Positions 51,301 through 59,817 are shown, numbered from the stretch's first letter. The stretch: DNA of 64,000 bases from Hemicordylus capensis (GCF_027244095.1 NC_069670.1:16511320-16575319); one strand, 5' to 3'. Notes: generated from the letters alone by a model not told the origin. A program made the numbers and translations.

Positions 51301-51709
51301 GTGCCGTCCTCTGCATCACACAGAGCTGAGCACATAGCAGCGACCAACACAGAACTTGGGCCCTCAAATGCTGTGGGACTACAGCTCCCATCACCCCCTG
51401 CGCACCATGGTCTTCAGCCACAGTGGCAGAGGACAAGGGGTGCTGTAGTCCAGCGACACCTGGGGGACCCCTGCATTAATACAGCAACGATAAGAGATGC
51501 CACAGGGAGAGGCCATAGCATGGCATCCCTTTAGGGGGCACAGATCACCCTAGATGTACCTGCTGGGAAGAGGAGCTCTCCGACAGCAGGCCCAGGAGCC
51601 GGACTTGCCCTTTCGGCTCGTAGATGGTGCCGGGGGTCCGGGAAGCGGGGTCCACGGAGGGCTGGACGCACGCATTGGTCAGCACCGAGTGGCGATGAGA
51701 GTTGAGCAT
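40078..51709 (-). CDS. FAM161-family protein (FAM161A/B-like; possible third paralogue)
   Basis: FAM161A is a microtubule-binding protein of the photoreceptor connecting cilium and the centriole inner scaffold; FAM161B is its paralogue. Exons found, 5' to 3': 51560-51709 (start codon, ends phase 0), 46739-47487, 44615-44837, 41985-42152, 40315-40414, 40078-40206 (stop). The last five join in phase. At least one exon between 51559 and 47488, starting in phase 0 and ending in phase 2, is unresolved. Family marks: N-terminal NSHRHSVL with PSVDPASRTPGTIYE (compare SHR and TPVNPITGARVAQYE of FAM161A); MWESFSV; TINHKIPNFKSLQKRFQ; LTVCKPFRLHS; a basic coiled coil rich in E/R/K across exons 44615-40315; ESRPYLFERV; NARQAVERRFSQVLSALGI. 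About 505 residues are visible; known members have about 650-720. It lies between CATSPER1 and ZDHHC24, not at the FAM161A or FAM161B loci known in human. Introns at several places argue against a retrocopy. Function is inferred from the family only. Confidence 0.88.
41139..41320. mobile_element. hAT-like non-autonomous element
   Basis: CAGGCGCGGAGCC left end; right end complement AAGGGGCGGAGCCACCATTG. Shares GGTTCTTTGAACCCG with the element at 29037. Interior has a CpG-rich hairpin (CCACGTCTGATGTCAGACGTGG region). Confidence 0.6.
41650..41905. mobile_element. Palindromic MITE split by a composite SINE
   Basis: Left part 41650-41700 (GTTCCCTGCAACAGGGATAT), right part about 41827-41905 (GATGATGGGAGTTGTAGTCA, CCGTTACAGGGAATGCTG). 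The SINE body fragment 41701-41822 lies between. Confidence 0.75.
41701..41822 (-). repeat. Composite SINE body inserted in a MITE
   Basis: GGAACATAGGAAGCTGCCAA to GCAGGAGTCTCTCTCAGCCC; head missing. Confidence 0.8.
42325..44517 (-). repeat. 5S-headed composite SINE split by a 1.9-kb hAT element
   Basis: Left piece 42325-42389, right piece 44287-44517. GTCTACAC is duplicated at both junctions. The right piece keeps 5S-like CATCCAAATGCAAACC and CCCTGCTTAGC. Confidence 0.9.
42390..44286. mobile_element. Non-autonomous hAT element, 1897 bases
   Basis: Ends CACAGTTTCTCAACC and (complement) CAGTGTTCCTCAACC; exact 8-base duplication GTCTACAC. No transposase frame. An internal segment is duplicated (about 42890-42985 and 43040-43145, both with GGGATTTTTAAAAGCAA). 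It sits in an intron of the FAM161-like gene. Confidence 0.88.
45014..45312 (-). repeat. Composite SINE with both tRNA-Ala and 5S heads, reverse
   Basis: Body, then CCATGCAAAGCAACTCTTCT and CCCACTGAGCTACGGCCCC (tRNA-Ala), then CATTCCAATGCAAACCAGG and CCCTGCTTAACAAAGG (5S). A complete double-headed copy. Confidence 0.9.
45540..45722 (-). mobile_element. CR1 LINE 3' fragment
   Basis: ATTCATAGAATGGACTCATAG, TTGGAAGGGACGGGGTGGCC, CTGGTCCAACC and GTGAAAACTTCCAGGGAAGG are the classic CR1 3' end. Confidence 0.75.
45950..46118 (+). repeat. Composite SINE, forward, head truncated
   Basis: GGGAAGAGCAGAAGGTTCCA to TGGCAGCTTCCTCTGTTCC. Confidence 0.85.
46119..46738. other. Intron of the FAM161-like gene with nothing recognised
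   Basis: No repeat family or exon identified; a donor-side read-through of exon 46739-47487 stays open to 46512 but lacks family similarity. Confidence 0.5.
48246..48345. repeat. (TG)n followed by (AC)n, inverted microsatellite
   Basis: About 40 bases of TG then TATACACAC and about 35 bases of AC, so the two halves are self-complementary. Confidence 0.93.
48603..48908 (-). repeat. 5S-headed composite SINE, reverse, full
   Basis: GCATAGGAAGCTGCCATATA to CCCTGCTTAGCTAAAGGGAC and CCAGCTCTCCTCC; inside the hAT-like element. Confidence 0.92.
49740..49905 (+). repeat. MIR-like tRNA SINE, forward, head truncated
   Basis: CTGGGTTCAAATCCTCACTC B box, CCTCACAGGGTTGTTGTGAA; tail decayed. Confidence 0.7.
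49906..50964. other. 5' intron region of the FAM161-like gene, unassigned
   Basis: No known repeat recognised. This and 49010-49560 are where the unresolved exon might lie. A minus frame ending KGPSEESSSFSTLFSS at a GT (50861) closes in the needed phase 2 but has no convincing acceptor. Confidence 0.4.
50965..51225 (+). repeat. CR1/L2-tailed SINE, forward
   Basis: CATTGAGCAGGGGGAGAGTA, TTTTTAGATTGGGAGCCC, AAAAGCGGTATATAAATATT. Confidence 0.88.
51228..51290. mobile_element. Partial MITE arm
   Basis: GATGATGGGAGTCACAGTCC; half element only. Confidence 0.55.
51355..51475. mobile_element. Palindromic MITE next to exon 1 of the FAM161-like gene
   Basis: GGGACTACAGCTCCCATCAC and GGGGTGCTGTAGTCCAGCG arms, in the first intron. 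Confidence 0.7.
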
Positions 51710-51748
51710 GATGCTCTCAGTCCAGGATACCGGCCTGGGCTCTCTCCG

Positions 51749-51762
51749 GTTACCAGAGCAAC
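51749..51762. promoter_or_regulatory. X-box-like RFX motif upstream of the FAM161-like start
   Basis: GTTACCAGAGCAAC fits the X-box half-sites GTHNYY and RRNAAC with a two-base spacer (AG rather than AT). It lies 40 bases upstream of the start codon at 51709. RFX factors drive ciliary genes through such sites. Confidence 0.55.
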
Positions 51763-51814
51763 AGGCCTTACCTGCGGGCTTCTGGAATCGAGCATGGCCG
51801 CTTCTGGCCAGGTG

Positions 51815-51828
51815 GTTGTCACGGCAAC
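51815..51828. promoter_or_regulatory. Second X-box-like RFX motif upstream of the FAM161-like start
   Basis: GTTGTCACGGCAAC matches both X-box half-sites with spacer AC in place of AT. It is about 106 bases upstream of the start codon and 52 bases from the first motif. A donor-like CAG/GTAAGG at 51778 between the motifs could mark an alternative 5' exon. Confidence 0.6.
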
Positions 51829-52142
51829 CACAGTGGCAGGGATGGATCCAGGCCTGGCCGCCTGGGCCACCCCCCAGAAGCTGGTTTTCAAGGTCTGGGG
51901 CTCAGTCGCTGGATGCTGCGAAGTAGTCAAATATATTGAACTAGCTGGGACGGGCACAGAGCATCTGCACCTCGAGTTCTCCCCCCCTCACTTCCCCCCC
52001 CCGCCGCTGTCGTTTTCTTGCCCACCCACACCGCCATTTTCTTGCTCGCCCACCACCACTTTCTTCCCCTCCCCGTCCACCTGCTGCCCACATTTTCTCC
52101 CCCCCCCAACCACCACCATCTTGTCCGCATGCCTGTCCACTG

Positions 52143-52392
52143 TAGGGTTGCCCGATTCTGGCTCTCCAAATCCGGGTGTCTAATTTGCATATTATGTAAA
52201 CTGGCTGGAAAATAATTTCTGGGCAGGATAACGACTGCACTTTTTGCTCCGTAACTCCTCGTTTTGCTCCACAACTAAGCTCTGCTAGAGCTTAGCTTTT
52301 TAGCAAAGAAGAAAAGAAGAGAAAGAAAGCTGAAATCCAGGCGAATCAGGGTGGGCTAAGCAATCTGGGTGAAACCGGCATGGCAACTCTGG
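52143..52392. mobile_element. Non-autonomous DNA transposon (AGGGTTGCCCGA ends)
   Basis: AGGGTTGCCCGATTCTGGC and GGCATGGCAACTCTGG; related ends to 25105 and 36185 with a different interior. Confidence 0.6.
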
Positions 52393-52854
52393 TCCACCGG
52401 CACCGCCGCTTTCCTCAGGGCTGTCCTTAGGGCATGGCAAGCAGGGGGACCGCCCTGGGCCCCGCTTAGAATTAACTGGAAGGGGGCCCCGCACCATCCC
52501 AGGGCTAAAGACAGCCCTGCCTTTCCCCATGCCGGCAGCTCCCTCGTGAACTCTCATGAGAGCTGCCACGCATGGGATTAGCAACAGGTACACCTTAGAG
52601 AAATATACAGATAGATAGAAGATAGATTCTAGGGTTGAGGCAAGCTACAGGAAAGGGCCCAATTCCCTCAGGTAGAACATGGTGTAGTGCCCCCAACTCT
52701 CCAGAAGATGCTGTTAAAAAGAGATATAAGCTCCAAATTCGGCACTTTTTTTTTTAGCTTCAGTCAGATTTGCTATCCGAAATGTGTTGGGGTCATGATT
52801 TTTCAATATTTTTCTCTTTCTGCTTGTTTGGTGCCTTGCTCATTTTGTTCTGGT

Positions 52855-53545
52855 TTATTTATTGGTTGACAGTTATATCCTCTTCTCCCTCCAAGGAGCC
52901 CAGAGCAATGCACATGGCTATGTTTATCTTCACAACAACCCTGTACGGTAGGTTAGGCTGACAGAAAAGTGACTGGCCCAGAAATCACCTAGTGAGTTTC
53001 ATGGCTGAATGGGGATTTGAACTCGGGTCTCCCTGCTCCTAGTCCAACACTCTAACCACTACACTACACTGGCACTCTCTCATATGAAGATATGAAGCAT
53101 ATCCGGTTTGTCAAGAGATCTGCTTCAGTCTGAACTTTCTTACACTCGGGAAATGGCGGGCAACCTTTATTTTTACTTTTATATCCCACTCTTTCTGCAA
53201 GGAGCCCAGAGCAGAGTACATGATAACGTCTATCTTCACAAGATTAGGCTGAGAGATGTGACTGGCCGAGTCATCCAGCACGCTTCATGCCTCAACAAGG
53301 ACCGGGGAGCCCCGAGTTCAAATCTCCATTCAGCCATGAAACTAGCTGGGTGACTCTGGGCCAGTCAGCCTAACCTGCTTTGCAGGGTTGTGAAAGAGAA
53401 ACTCAAGTATGTAGTACACTGCTCTGGGCTCCTTGGAGGAAGAGCGGGATATAAATGTAACAACAACAACAACACTGATTTGAACTCAAATCTCCACGGG
53501 CCTAGTCCAACACTCTAACCACTACATCATTCTGGCTGCTTCATA
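52855..53545. repeat. Cluster of MIR-like tRNA SINEs (nested)
   Basis: Reverse copy 52855-53078, partial reverse copy 53160-53300, forward copy 53300-53475, then a reverse remnant 53475-53545 (CCTAGTCCAACACTCTAACC). The remnant looks like the head of the copy that starts at 53160, split by the forward copy. Confidence 0.8.
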
Positions 53546-54062
53546 AGGCCTTTGAGGAGTCACTCTGAAGACTGCTTTAACAAAAAGCTGACTTTATAAT
53601 AAGGTTCGCCAAGAATACATTACATTCAGTGTTGTGATCAGTCACCATTTTTAGAAAGCATAAAGCCTCTTTGCCTTCAGAAAAGCGGGCTAAAAATGTC
53701 AAAACAGGATTACATGAGCATTAAAACAGCATTTTAATCCACAAAGTGTTTTTACATCCTCACAAAACCGTCGCAAGGCAGGTCAAGATATCAGGCGGAA
53801 AACTGAAACAAACAAATGAAAAAGAGAAACAGTCTTCCCACGGGCTGGAGGCTGCACATGAGTAGGAATTTAAGCCAAGTTCAAAATGCAATAATCTGCA
53901 GGCAAACTCCAGACTAAGTGAGTCATGACTAACATTGAAATGAACGCAGGCCAAGTCAGTCGAGACTAACCTGTCTCGTCAATTTCAACGGAGCTTAGTC
54001 GTGACTGACTAAACTGGATGCTGCCCCTCAGTTCCGTGAGGAGAAGGCGTACAGCCCAGTCA
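53546..54062. other. Intergenic stretch with nothing recognised
   Basis: No gene or repeat family seen between the SINE cluster and the 5S-headed SINE. Confidence 0.45.
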
Positions 54063-54369
54063 TTAGGAACATAGGAAGCTGCCATATACTGAGTCAGACC
54101 CTTGGTCCATCTAGCTCAGTATTGTCTACACAGACTGGCAGCGGCTTTTCTAAGGTTGCAGGCAGGAGTCTCTCTCGGCCCTATCTTAGAGATGCTGCCA
54201 GGGAGGGAACTTGGGACCTAGATGCTCTTCCCAGAGTGGCCCCATCATCCCCTAAGAGGAATCTCTTCCAGTGCTCACATTTCTAGTCTCCCATTCATAT
54301 GCAACCAGAGCAGACCCTGCTCAGCTAAGGGGACAAGTCATGCTTGCTACCACCAGACCAGCTCTCCTC
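54063..54369 (-). repeat. 5S-headed composite SINE, reverse, full
   Basis: TAGGAACATAGGAAGCTGCC to CCCTGCTCAGCTAAGGGGAC and ACCAGCTCTCCTC. Confidence 0.93.
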
Positions 54370-54761
54370 TTGTTTACTGCACCAGCTGCCTTACTGCCGA
54401 ATGTACCTCGAAGTCAGAACCACCCACAAGGTGCATGGGCGGACGACGTTCTCCGGGCCCGATTTAGGGGAGTTGCTAAGAGACTTGCTCGGAAACAGTT
54501 TGGATGCTGCAGCCGTCGGAGAGAATATTCCAGTTCTAGGAAGCCGGGGAGGGATACCGCAGCGGCATGAACACCTGCTCCTGTCTCCTGCTGCATACTC
54601 AGAATACCTGCTCCGTGTGCATGGTTTTGTATAGCTGATAAGAGACCCCGCAGGTATCCAGAGCACTTTCCTGCAAAGGATGCCTTGACACCCCCACTGC
54701 TCAGGGAATAGGGGGCGCCCCACTTAGGGCGGGTCAATCGCTCCCTGGTGGAATAACGACC

Positions 54762-54905
54762 TTGCATGCAGAAGGCTCAATCTCAGGCATTCCGGGCGAA
54801 AGGCATCCTGTAGCAGGGCTGAGAAGGACCTTGAGAAGTCAAGAACAGGCAGAGCAGTCAAGCTGGGGCTAGATGGGCCTATGGTCTGACTCAGGATAAG
54901 GCAAC
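54762..54905 (+). repeat. Old tRNA-Ala-type SINE fragment
   Basis: CTTGCATGCAGAAGGCTCAA and GGTCTGACTCAGGATAAGGC; much decayed. Confidence 0.5.
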
Positions 54906-55102
54906 TCTACACACCAGGGCTCTTCTCGCCACCGTTAACTGGATAGGACAAGAGGCCTTCCGGGAGCTGTGCACGCTTCTGGTTTTCAACCATGCACGAG
55001 CTAAAAGCAAGGTCAAAAGAGGGGGGGAAATGTTCATTTGAGAAAGGTGGGCACAGATTCCCAACGGCACCGTCTTACCCAGCACTTTTACCCCACGTAT
55101 TA

Positions 55103-55431
55103 CAGGTTGAGTATCCCTAATCCGGACATCCGGAATGCTCCAAAATCCGGAAACCTCCACGGCGTACGCCCGCAACACTGACTCATTGTGGCTGAACACC
55201 TCGTAACAAAACAAAAAAACCAAAATGCCTCAGCTCATTCGCTCGGGCGCTAGGGACTTTAAATAAAACCTCAAAAAATAAAACACAGTGTACAGTAACC
55301 TTTCGTGTCTAGACTTGGATCCCATGCCCGAGATATCTCATTACAGTATGCAAATATTCCAAAATCTGGAAAAGTCTGAAATCCGGAACATTTCTGGTCC
55401 CAAGCAGTTCGGATAAGGGATACTCAACCTG
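55103..55431. mobile_element. pogo/Tigger-type non-autonomous element (MER2-like)
   Basis: Inverted ends CAGGTTGAGTATCCCTAATC and (complement) CAGGTTGAGTATCCCTTATC, flanked by TA on both sides. Interior AAATATTCCAAAATCTGG and GAGATATCTCATTA resemble human MER2/Tigger elements as I remember them. Confidence 0.85.
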
Positions 55432-55433
55432 TA

Positions 55434-56469
55434 CTCAAGGAGGAGGAAATGCCGTTAGACCCTGTGCCTGGCTCCCACAAAATCACTTTCCCCTCCTCTG
55501 GCCCAACTTTTAACTCACATACAACCAATGATATGGGAGTGCACCCAGCTCCTGAAGTCAGATAGGACCCTTGTCGTATCCAGTTAACAGCTGTGAGAAA
55601 AGCCCTATTAAGTTACTGGAAACCTCCAACAGAGCGAGGCACCAGGCTGGATTTCATTTCTCTCTCTCCTCTGCCCCCACAGGGAAAAACGTATAGCAGT
55701 ACAGAATTCCACCCACAAAAACGTATGATGCCCCAGTCCAAGCCCTGTTTTCATCTGCAGAAAGGATGTCCTCTGTGGCCACCGGAGATCAGCCCCACAG
55801 GTGGCATGGAGAAGAGTGGGGGAGCAAAGCCACCAGCCCCCTGACAAAACTTGGCTTGGGGTCCTCCCAGCAATTCCCGACTGGTTCTTTTCAGTTCCTC
55901 CACGTTCCTTCGAGCCCAGGACAACCAAGTGACATTTTAGCAGCGGAGAGAAGCAAGCCAGTGGGAAATCACTAGGAATTTCAGAAAGAAGGCAAAAGAC
56001 ATTTGATCCGAACATCAACCATCCGACCGAGAGGAAGCAGAAGGCTAAATCCCAACTTCTACTTCCATCTGGACCACGGAAGCAACTCATCACAGGTCCT
56101 CCCGCAGGATCAGGTGAGAATCCACGTCGCCAGCACCCCAAAAGTGAAAGCTCTGGTGAGGGAGGGGCAGCACACCGAGAGCTCGTCTCCAAAGCTACCC
56201 GCTTTTGCGTGGAGGCAGGCCTCGCTCTGCCACAGAGGATCCCCTGGCACAATGCAGAGTGGAAACCTGGACACAGAGAAAGAAAACGGGTCAAATACAG
56301 TTCCGTCATGGCGTCACCAGATGCGCTCTGGATAGCGTGTGTTCTTCGCTGGTGCTATTCTAGGAAAGCCCAGTTCCTATGAATGGCGTCTATGGCCTAA
56401 GTAGCCATTTCACTGAAGACCAGAACTTTAGCGACTTGCCCACTGGCCTTCCTGTGAAGTACACAAAGG
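55434..56469. other. Region downstream of ZDHHC24, no gene recognised
   Basis: A minus-strand frame of 233 codons (55608-56309) lies here without family similarity, possibly within a long ZDHHC24 3' UTR. No clear AATAAA was seen on the minus strand. Confidence 0.45.
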
Positions 56470-56780
56470 ACTTGAGAGGGGAGCTGGCCTTGGGGTAGCA
56501 AGCATGACTTGTCCCCTTAGCTAAGCAGGGTCCACCCTGGTTGCATATGAATGGGAGACTAGAAGTGTGAGCACTTGGAAGAGATTCCCTTTAAGGGATG
56601 GAGCCGCTCTGGGAAGAGCAGAAGGTCCCAAGTTCCCTCCCTGGCAGCATCTCCAAGATCAGGCTGAGAGAGATTCCTGCCTGCAACCTTGGAGAAGCCG
56701 CTGCCAGTCTGTGAAGACAATACTGCGCTAGATAGACCAAGGGTCTGATTCAGTATATGGCAGCTTCCGACGTTCCGATG
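56470..56780 (+). repeat. 5S-headed composite SINE, forward, full
   Basis: GGGGTAGCAAGCATGACTTG, TAGCTAAGCAGGGTCCACCC, TGAATGGGAGACTAGAAG to TGGCAGCTTCC; ends 70 bases past the ZDHHC24 stop codon. Confidence 0.93.
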
Positions 56781-56849
56781 ACTACAAGAGACCAGTAAGG
56801 CCTGGGGGCCAGTGGCAGCCCCCCCCAGTTTGCACCACGGAACCCACCT

Positions 56850-59817
56850 TTAGAGACCACGTGCTTTGGGAAGTGGCTCGGGCGCGGGGCCCTTGGTCCG
56901 GAAGGAGATTCCATCTCCAGGCAGAGGGGAGGCCACAAAAGGCAGGAGCCACGCCAGGGGCCACCGCTCGCCCAGGACTTCGCGGAGATTGCCCTGCCAG
57001 CCTAAGTCATACTGGCGGCTCTCCTCAAACCACTCTTTGGTCGTCTGTCCACGCAGAGCCAGCAGGCTGTGGAAGAGCAAGAAGCCCATGCAGAAGAGGA
57101 AGCCCACGAGGCAGACGTCCGTCACAAAGGCGTAGATGAAGGGGGTGATGCCGACTTGCCCTGCAAGAAATATTCAAGTCCAAGCAGCACATTGGTTGTC
57201 GGCGGTTCCTCCAGATGTCGCTCAACTACAACTCCCATCTTCCCCAGTGGCTGGGGATGATGGGAGTTGTAGTTCAACAACATCTGGATGAACTCAGGTT
57301 GGGAACCACCGTCTTAGCCAAAGGGTGTGTGGGGGGGGTGGAATTACATACGTGGAAGGATCAGTAAATGTTGGTTCCAAAAGAGAAGCTGCATTATCTA
57401 GAGCAGGGATTCTCAACGTTGGGTCCCCAGATGTTATTGGACTTCAATTCCCATAATCCTCAGCCCCAGTGGCCGTTGGTTGGGGATTTGGGAGCTGAAG
57501 TCCAATAACGTCTGCGGACCCAACGCTGAGAACCCCTGATCTACAGCAGGGCTGCTCCACTTTGGCCCTCCTGCAGATGTTGACCTACGACTCCCATAAT
57601 CCCTGGCTATCGGCCACTGTGGCTGGAGACTATGGGAGCTGTCGCCCAAAAACAGCCGAGCAGTCCTGATCGGGAAGGAAATGTGTGGTCATCTCTATCG
57701 GGCACCATTCTGAAAGGCACAACTTTGGCCCTCTAGCTGTTGCTGAACTACAACTCCCAGCATCTCCGGCCAGAGTGGCCAATCGTCCGGGATGATGGAA
57801 GTTGTAGCACAGCTTCTGCAGGAAATTGTGCTGCCTTCTTTTAAATGGGGGCTGCTCAACTTCGCTGTTTTTGGGATGACTGCTCTCATCAACCCTAGCC
57901 ACAGTGGCCGTTATAGCCAGGGATTCTGGGAGTTGCAGGCCAACCTCTGCAAAACGGCCACAGCCAAGCAGCACAGAACGTCCACCCGGCGTCTCCAGCC
58001 CTTCCTTACCCGTCAGCAGCATGAGCCAAGGGACAATCAGCAGCAGGATCATCTGGGCACGGCTGGCCTCCTGGAGGAGCGACACCACCACGCCGACGTT
58101 GAGCAGGCAGCCGTACAGCAGGGCGGCAGAGCCGTACAGCAGCAGGCAAAGGAAGTAGCGGTAGTTCCGGTGCCCCAAGCACTGGCCCAGCAGCGTGCAG
58201 TGGTGGTCCCGCCGCAGGACGCAAACGTTGCAGGAATAGCAGTGGCCACAGCGGGGAGGGACGTGGGACTGGCAGGAGTAGCAATAGCTGGAAAGAAAGG
58301 AGAGGGAGGGAAGGGGCATGTCAGAAGAGGAGAGCTGGTCTAGTAGCTGGCCTGGTGGTAGCAAGCAGGACTTGTCCCCTTAGCTAAGCAGGGTCCGCCC
58401 TGGTTGCATATGAATGGGAGACTTGATGTGTGAGCAGCACTGCAAGAGATTCCCCTTCTTAGGGGATGGAGCCGCTCTGGGAAGAGCAGAAGGTTCCCAG
58501 TTCCCTCCCTGGTAGCATCTCCAAGATAATACTGAACTAGATGGATCAGTGGTCTGACTCAGGATATGGCAGCTTCCTACGTTCCTATATGTTGCCTTCT
58601 ACTGAGTCAGACCCTTGGTCCATCTAGCTCAGCATTGTCTACCAGACTGGCAGCTGCTTCTCCAAGGTTGCAGGCAGGAGCCTCTCTCAGTCCTGTCTTG
58701 GAGGGAACTTAGAACCTTCTGCACGCAAGCCGGCAGGTGCTCTTCCTAGAGCAGGCCTCATCCCCTATATCTTACAGTGCTACTCACACATAGTCTCCCA
58801 TTCAAATGCAAACCAGGGTGGATTCTGCTTAGGAAAGAGGACAATTCAAGGATTGCGACTATTTACTTTCAGAAGTTCTATCTATCTGAGTGTCTCTCTT
58901 CCCACCAAAGCGAAGACTTTGGGGTTTTTTAGACCTTACAGACAAAGGACCTCTAGGCATACGCAAAGTACTTTTCCTTTTCTAACAAAGTCTGGAGGAC
59001 TTATTTCAGTTTACCAGTTTATACGTAGCGTTTTCCCTTTCAGTACACGCTCATCCATTTTCAAAACCTTGAATTGCAAAATCATCTTCCTATGCCACCT
59101 GCGTGTAAACACACACACCATCTCCATCATCTTCATTTTTGCCTTCATGTGGTCTCATGCCCACAGAAGCACATGCCACAGTGCATGCGTTTCTCTTTTT
59201 AAATGGGTGTCAAAATAATGTTTTGCTTCTGCTGGGACAGACTGTTGCTTCCCCAGGATTTCTATCATCTACAAAAATCCTCTATCCTCACCTAGAATCA
59301 CCTTTCTATCCTCTAAAAGGTGATTTAGGAAAATCAATAGAATGGAGGAGGGCCTTTGAGCATGTGCAGAGTGCCCAGCAAAGCCGCAGCTTCTTCCCTC
59401 TTGCTACTTAGGAACGCCCCCTTTGCTATGCCCCGCCCCATCCCCAGGCCCCACCCTCACACGGCGTCCTTTGATTGGTTTGTGTCCTCACACGCCCTCG
59501 CCAAAGCCCCGCCCCGACACTCACTCCCAGCCTTGCCCCTCCCCCGCCAGCATAATGCCGCGCGTGCTGGGGGAAGCGGTGATGAAGCGACGCGCGCTCT
59601 CGAGCGCATTCCCGAGCAGAAAGAGCAACGACGCTAGTTGCAAGAACGGGAAGGACCCCGCCACGCGGCCCCCTCCCTCGCGCTCGTGTCCTTCGCCGCC
59701 GTAGTCTCTGCGCCGCAGAAATAGCACCGTCAGGACCTCCAAGACGAGCGCGCCCCCCAACGCCGCCCCCGCGCACATGGGCAGAGCGCGCCGGCTCCAA
59801 CTGCTGCTGCTGGCCAT
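56850..59817 (-). CDS. ZDHHC24: ZDHHC24, DHHC-type palmitoyltransferase
   Basis: Zinc-finger DHHC protein acyltransferase, a multi-pass endomembrane enzyme that attaches palmitate to cysteines of target proteins; substrates of this member are poorly known. Exons: 59525-59817, 58010-58287, 56850-57160, in phase, 293 residues (human about 284). Start at 59817 (MASSSSWSRR) follows the CpG-rich promoter. TM1 (about residues 13-35) and TM2 (about 53-75) precede the conserved STRGIMLAGEGQGW. The cysteine-rich domain opens exon 2 (YCYSCQSHVPPRCGHCYSC) and carries RRDHHC with the catalytic Cys. TM3 and TM4 (LLIVPWLMLLTG) close exon 2; exon 3 holds TM5 (AFVTDVCLVGFLFCMGF), LRGQTTKEW and the family motif ASPLPGDGISF before the stop. 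The ordering CRD between TM2 and TM3 is the usual one. Head-to-head with ACTN3, as in mammals. Intron 2 holds five palindromic MITEs and intron 1 a tail-to-tail SINE pair. Confidence 0.96.
57185..57320. mobile_element. Palindromic MITE 1 of 5 in ZDHHC24 intron 2
   Basis: CTCAACTACAACTCCCATCT and GGGAGTTGTAGTTCAACAAC arms. Confidence 0.85.
57402..57543. mobile_element. Palindromic MITE 2 of 5
   Basis: CAGGGATTCTCAACGTTGGG and CAACGCTGAGAACCCCTG ends; arms GGACTTCAATTCCCATAATC and GGGAGCTGAAGTCCAATAAC. Confidence 0.85.
57544..57670. mobile_element. Palindromic MITE 3 of 5
   Basis: CAGGGCTGCTCCACTTTGGC and AACAGCCGAGCAGTCCTG ends; same type as 3186 and 30592. Confidence 0.82.
57715..57815. mobile_element. 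Palindromic MITE 4 of 5
   Basis: CTGAACTACAACTCCCAGCA and GATGATGGAAGTTGTAGCAC arms. Confidence 0.78.
57838..57945. mobile_element. Palindromic MITE 5 of 5
   Basis: GGGGCTGCTCAACTTC end, TGGGAGTTGCAGGCCAACCT arm; left arm decayed. Ends about 65 bases from ZDHHC24 exon 2. Confidence 0.7.
58325..58588 (+). repeat. 5S-headed composite SINE, forward
   Basis: GGTAGCAAGCAGGACTTGTC, GCTAAGCAGGGTCCGCCCTG to CAGCTTCCTACGTTCC, with a shortened body. Confidence 0.9.
58589..58852 (-). repeat. 5S-headed composite SINE, reverse, tail to tail with the previous copy
   Basis: TTGCCTTCTACTGAGTCAGA to CATTCAAATGCAAACCAGGG and TTCTGCTTAGG. With the copy at 58325 it forms a large inverted repeat in ZDHHC24 intron 1. 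Confidence 0.88.

Noticed and set aside
51680-51957. Alternative minus frame MLDSRSPQ upstream of the FAM161-like start
   Set aside because: Out of frame with the FAM161 N-terminus; a donor at 51778 makes a non-coding or alternative 5' exon possible but unsupported.
55608-56309. 233-codon minus-strand open frame downstream of ZDHHC24
   Set aside because: No family motifs, rich in Cys/Ser/Leu typical of chance frames; it may lie in the ZDHHC24 3' UTR.
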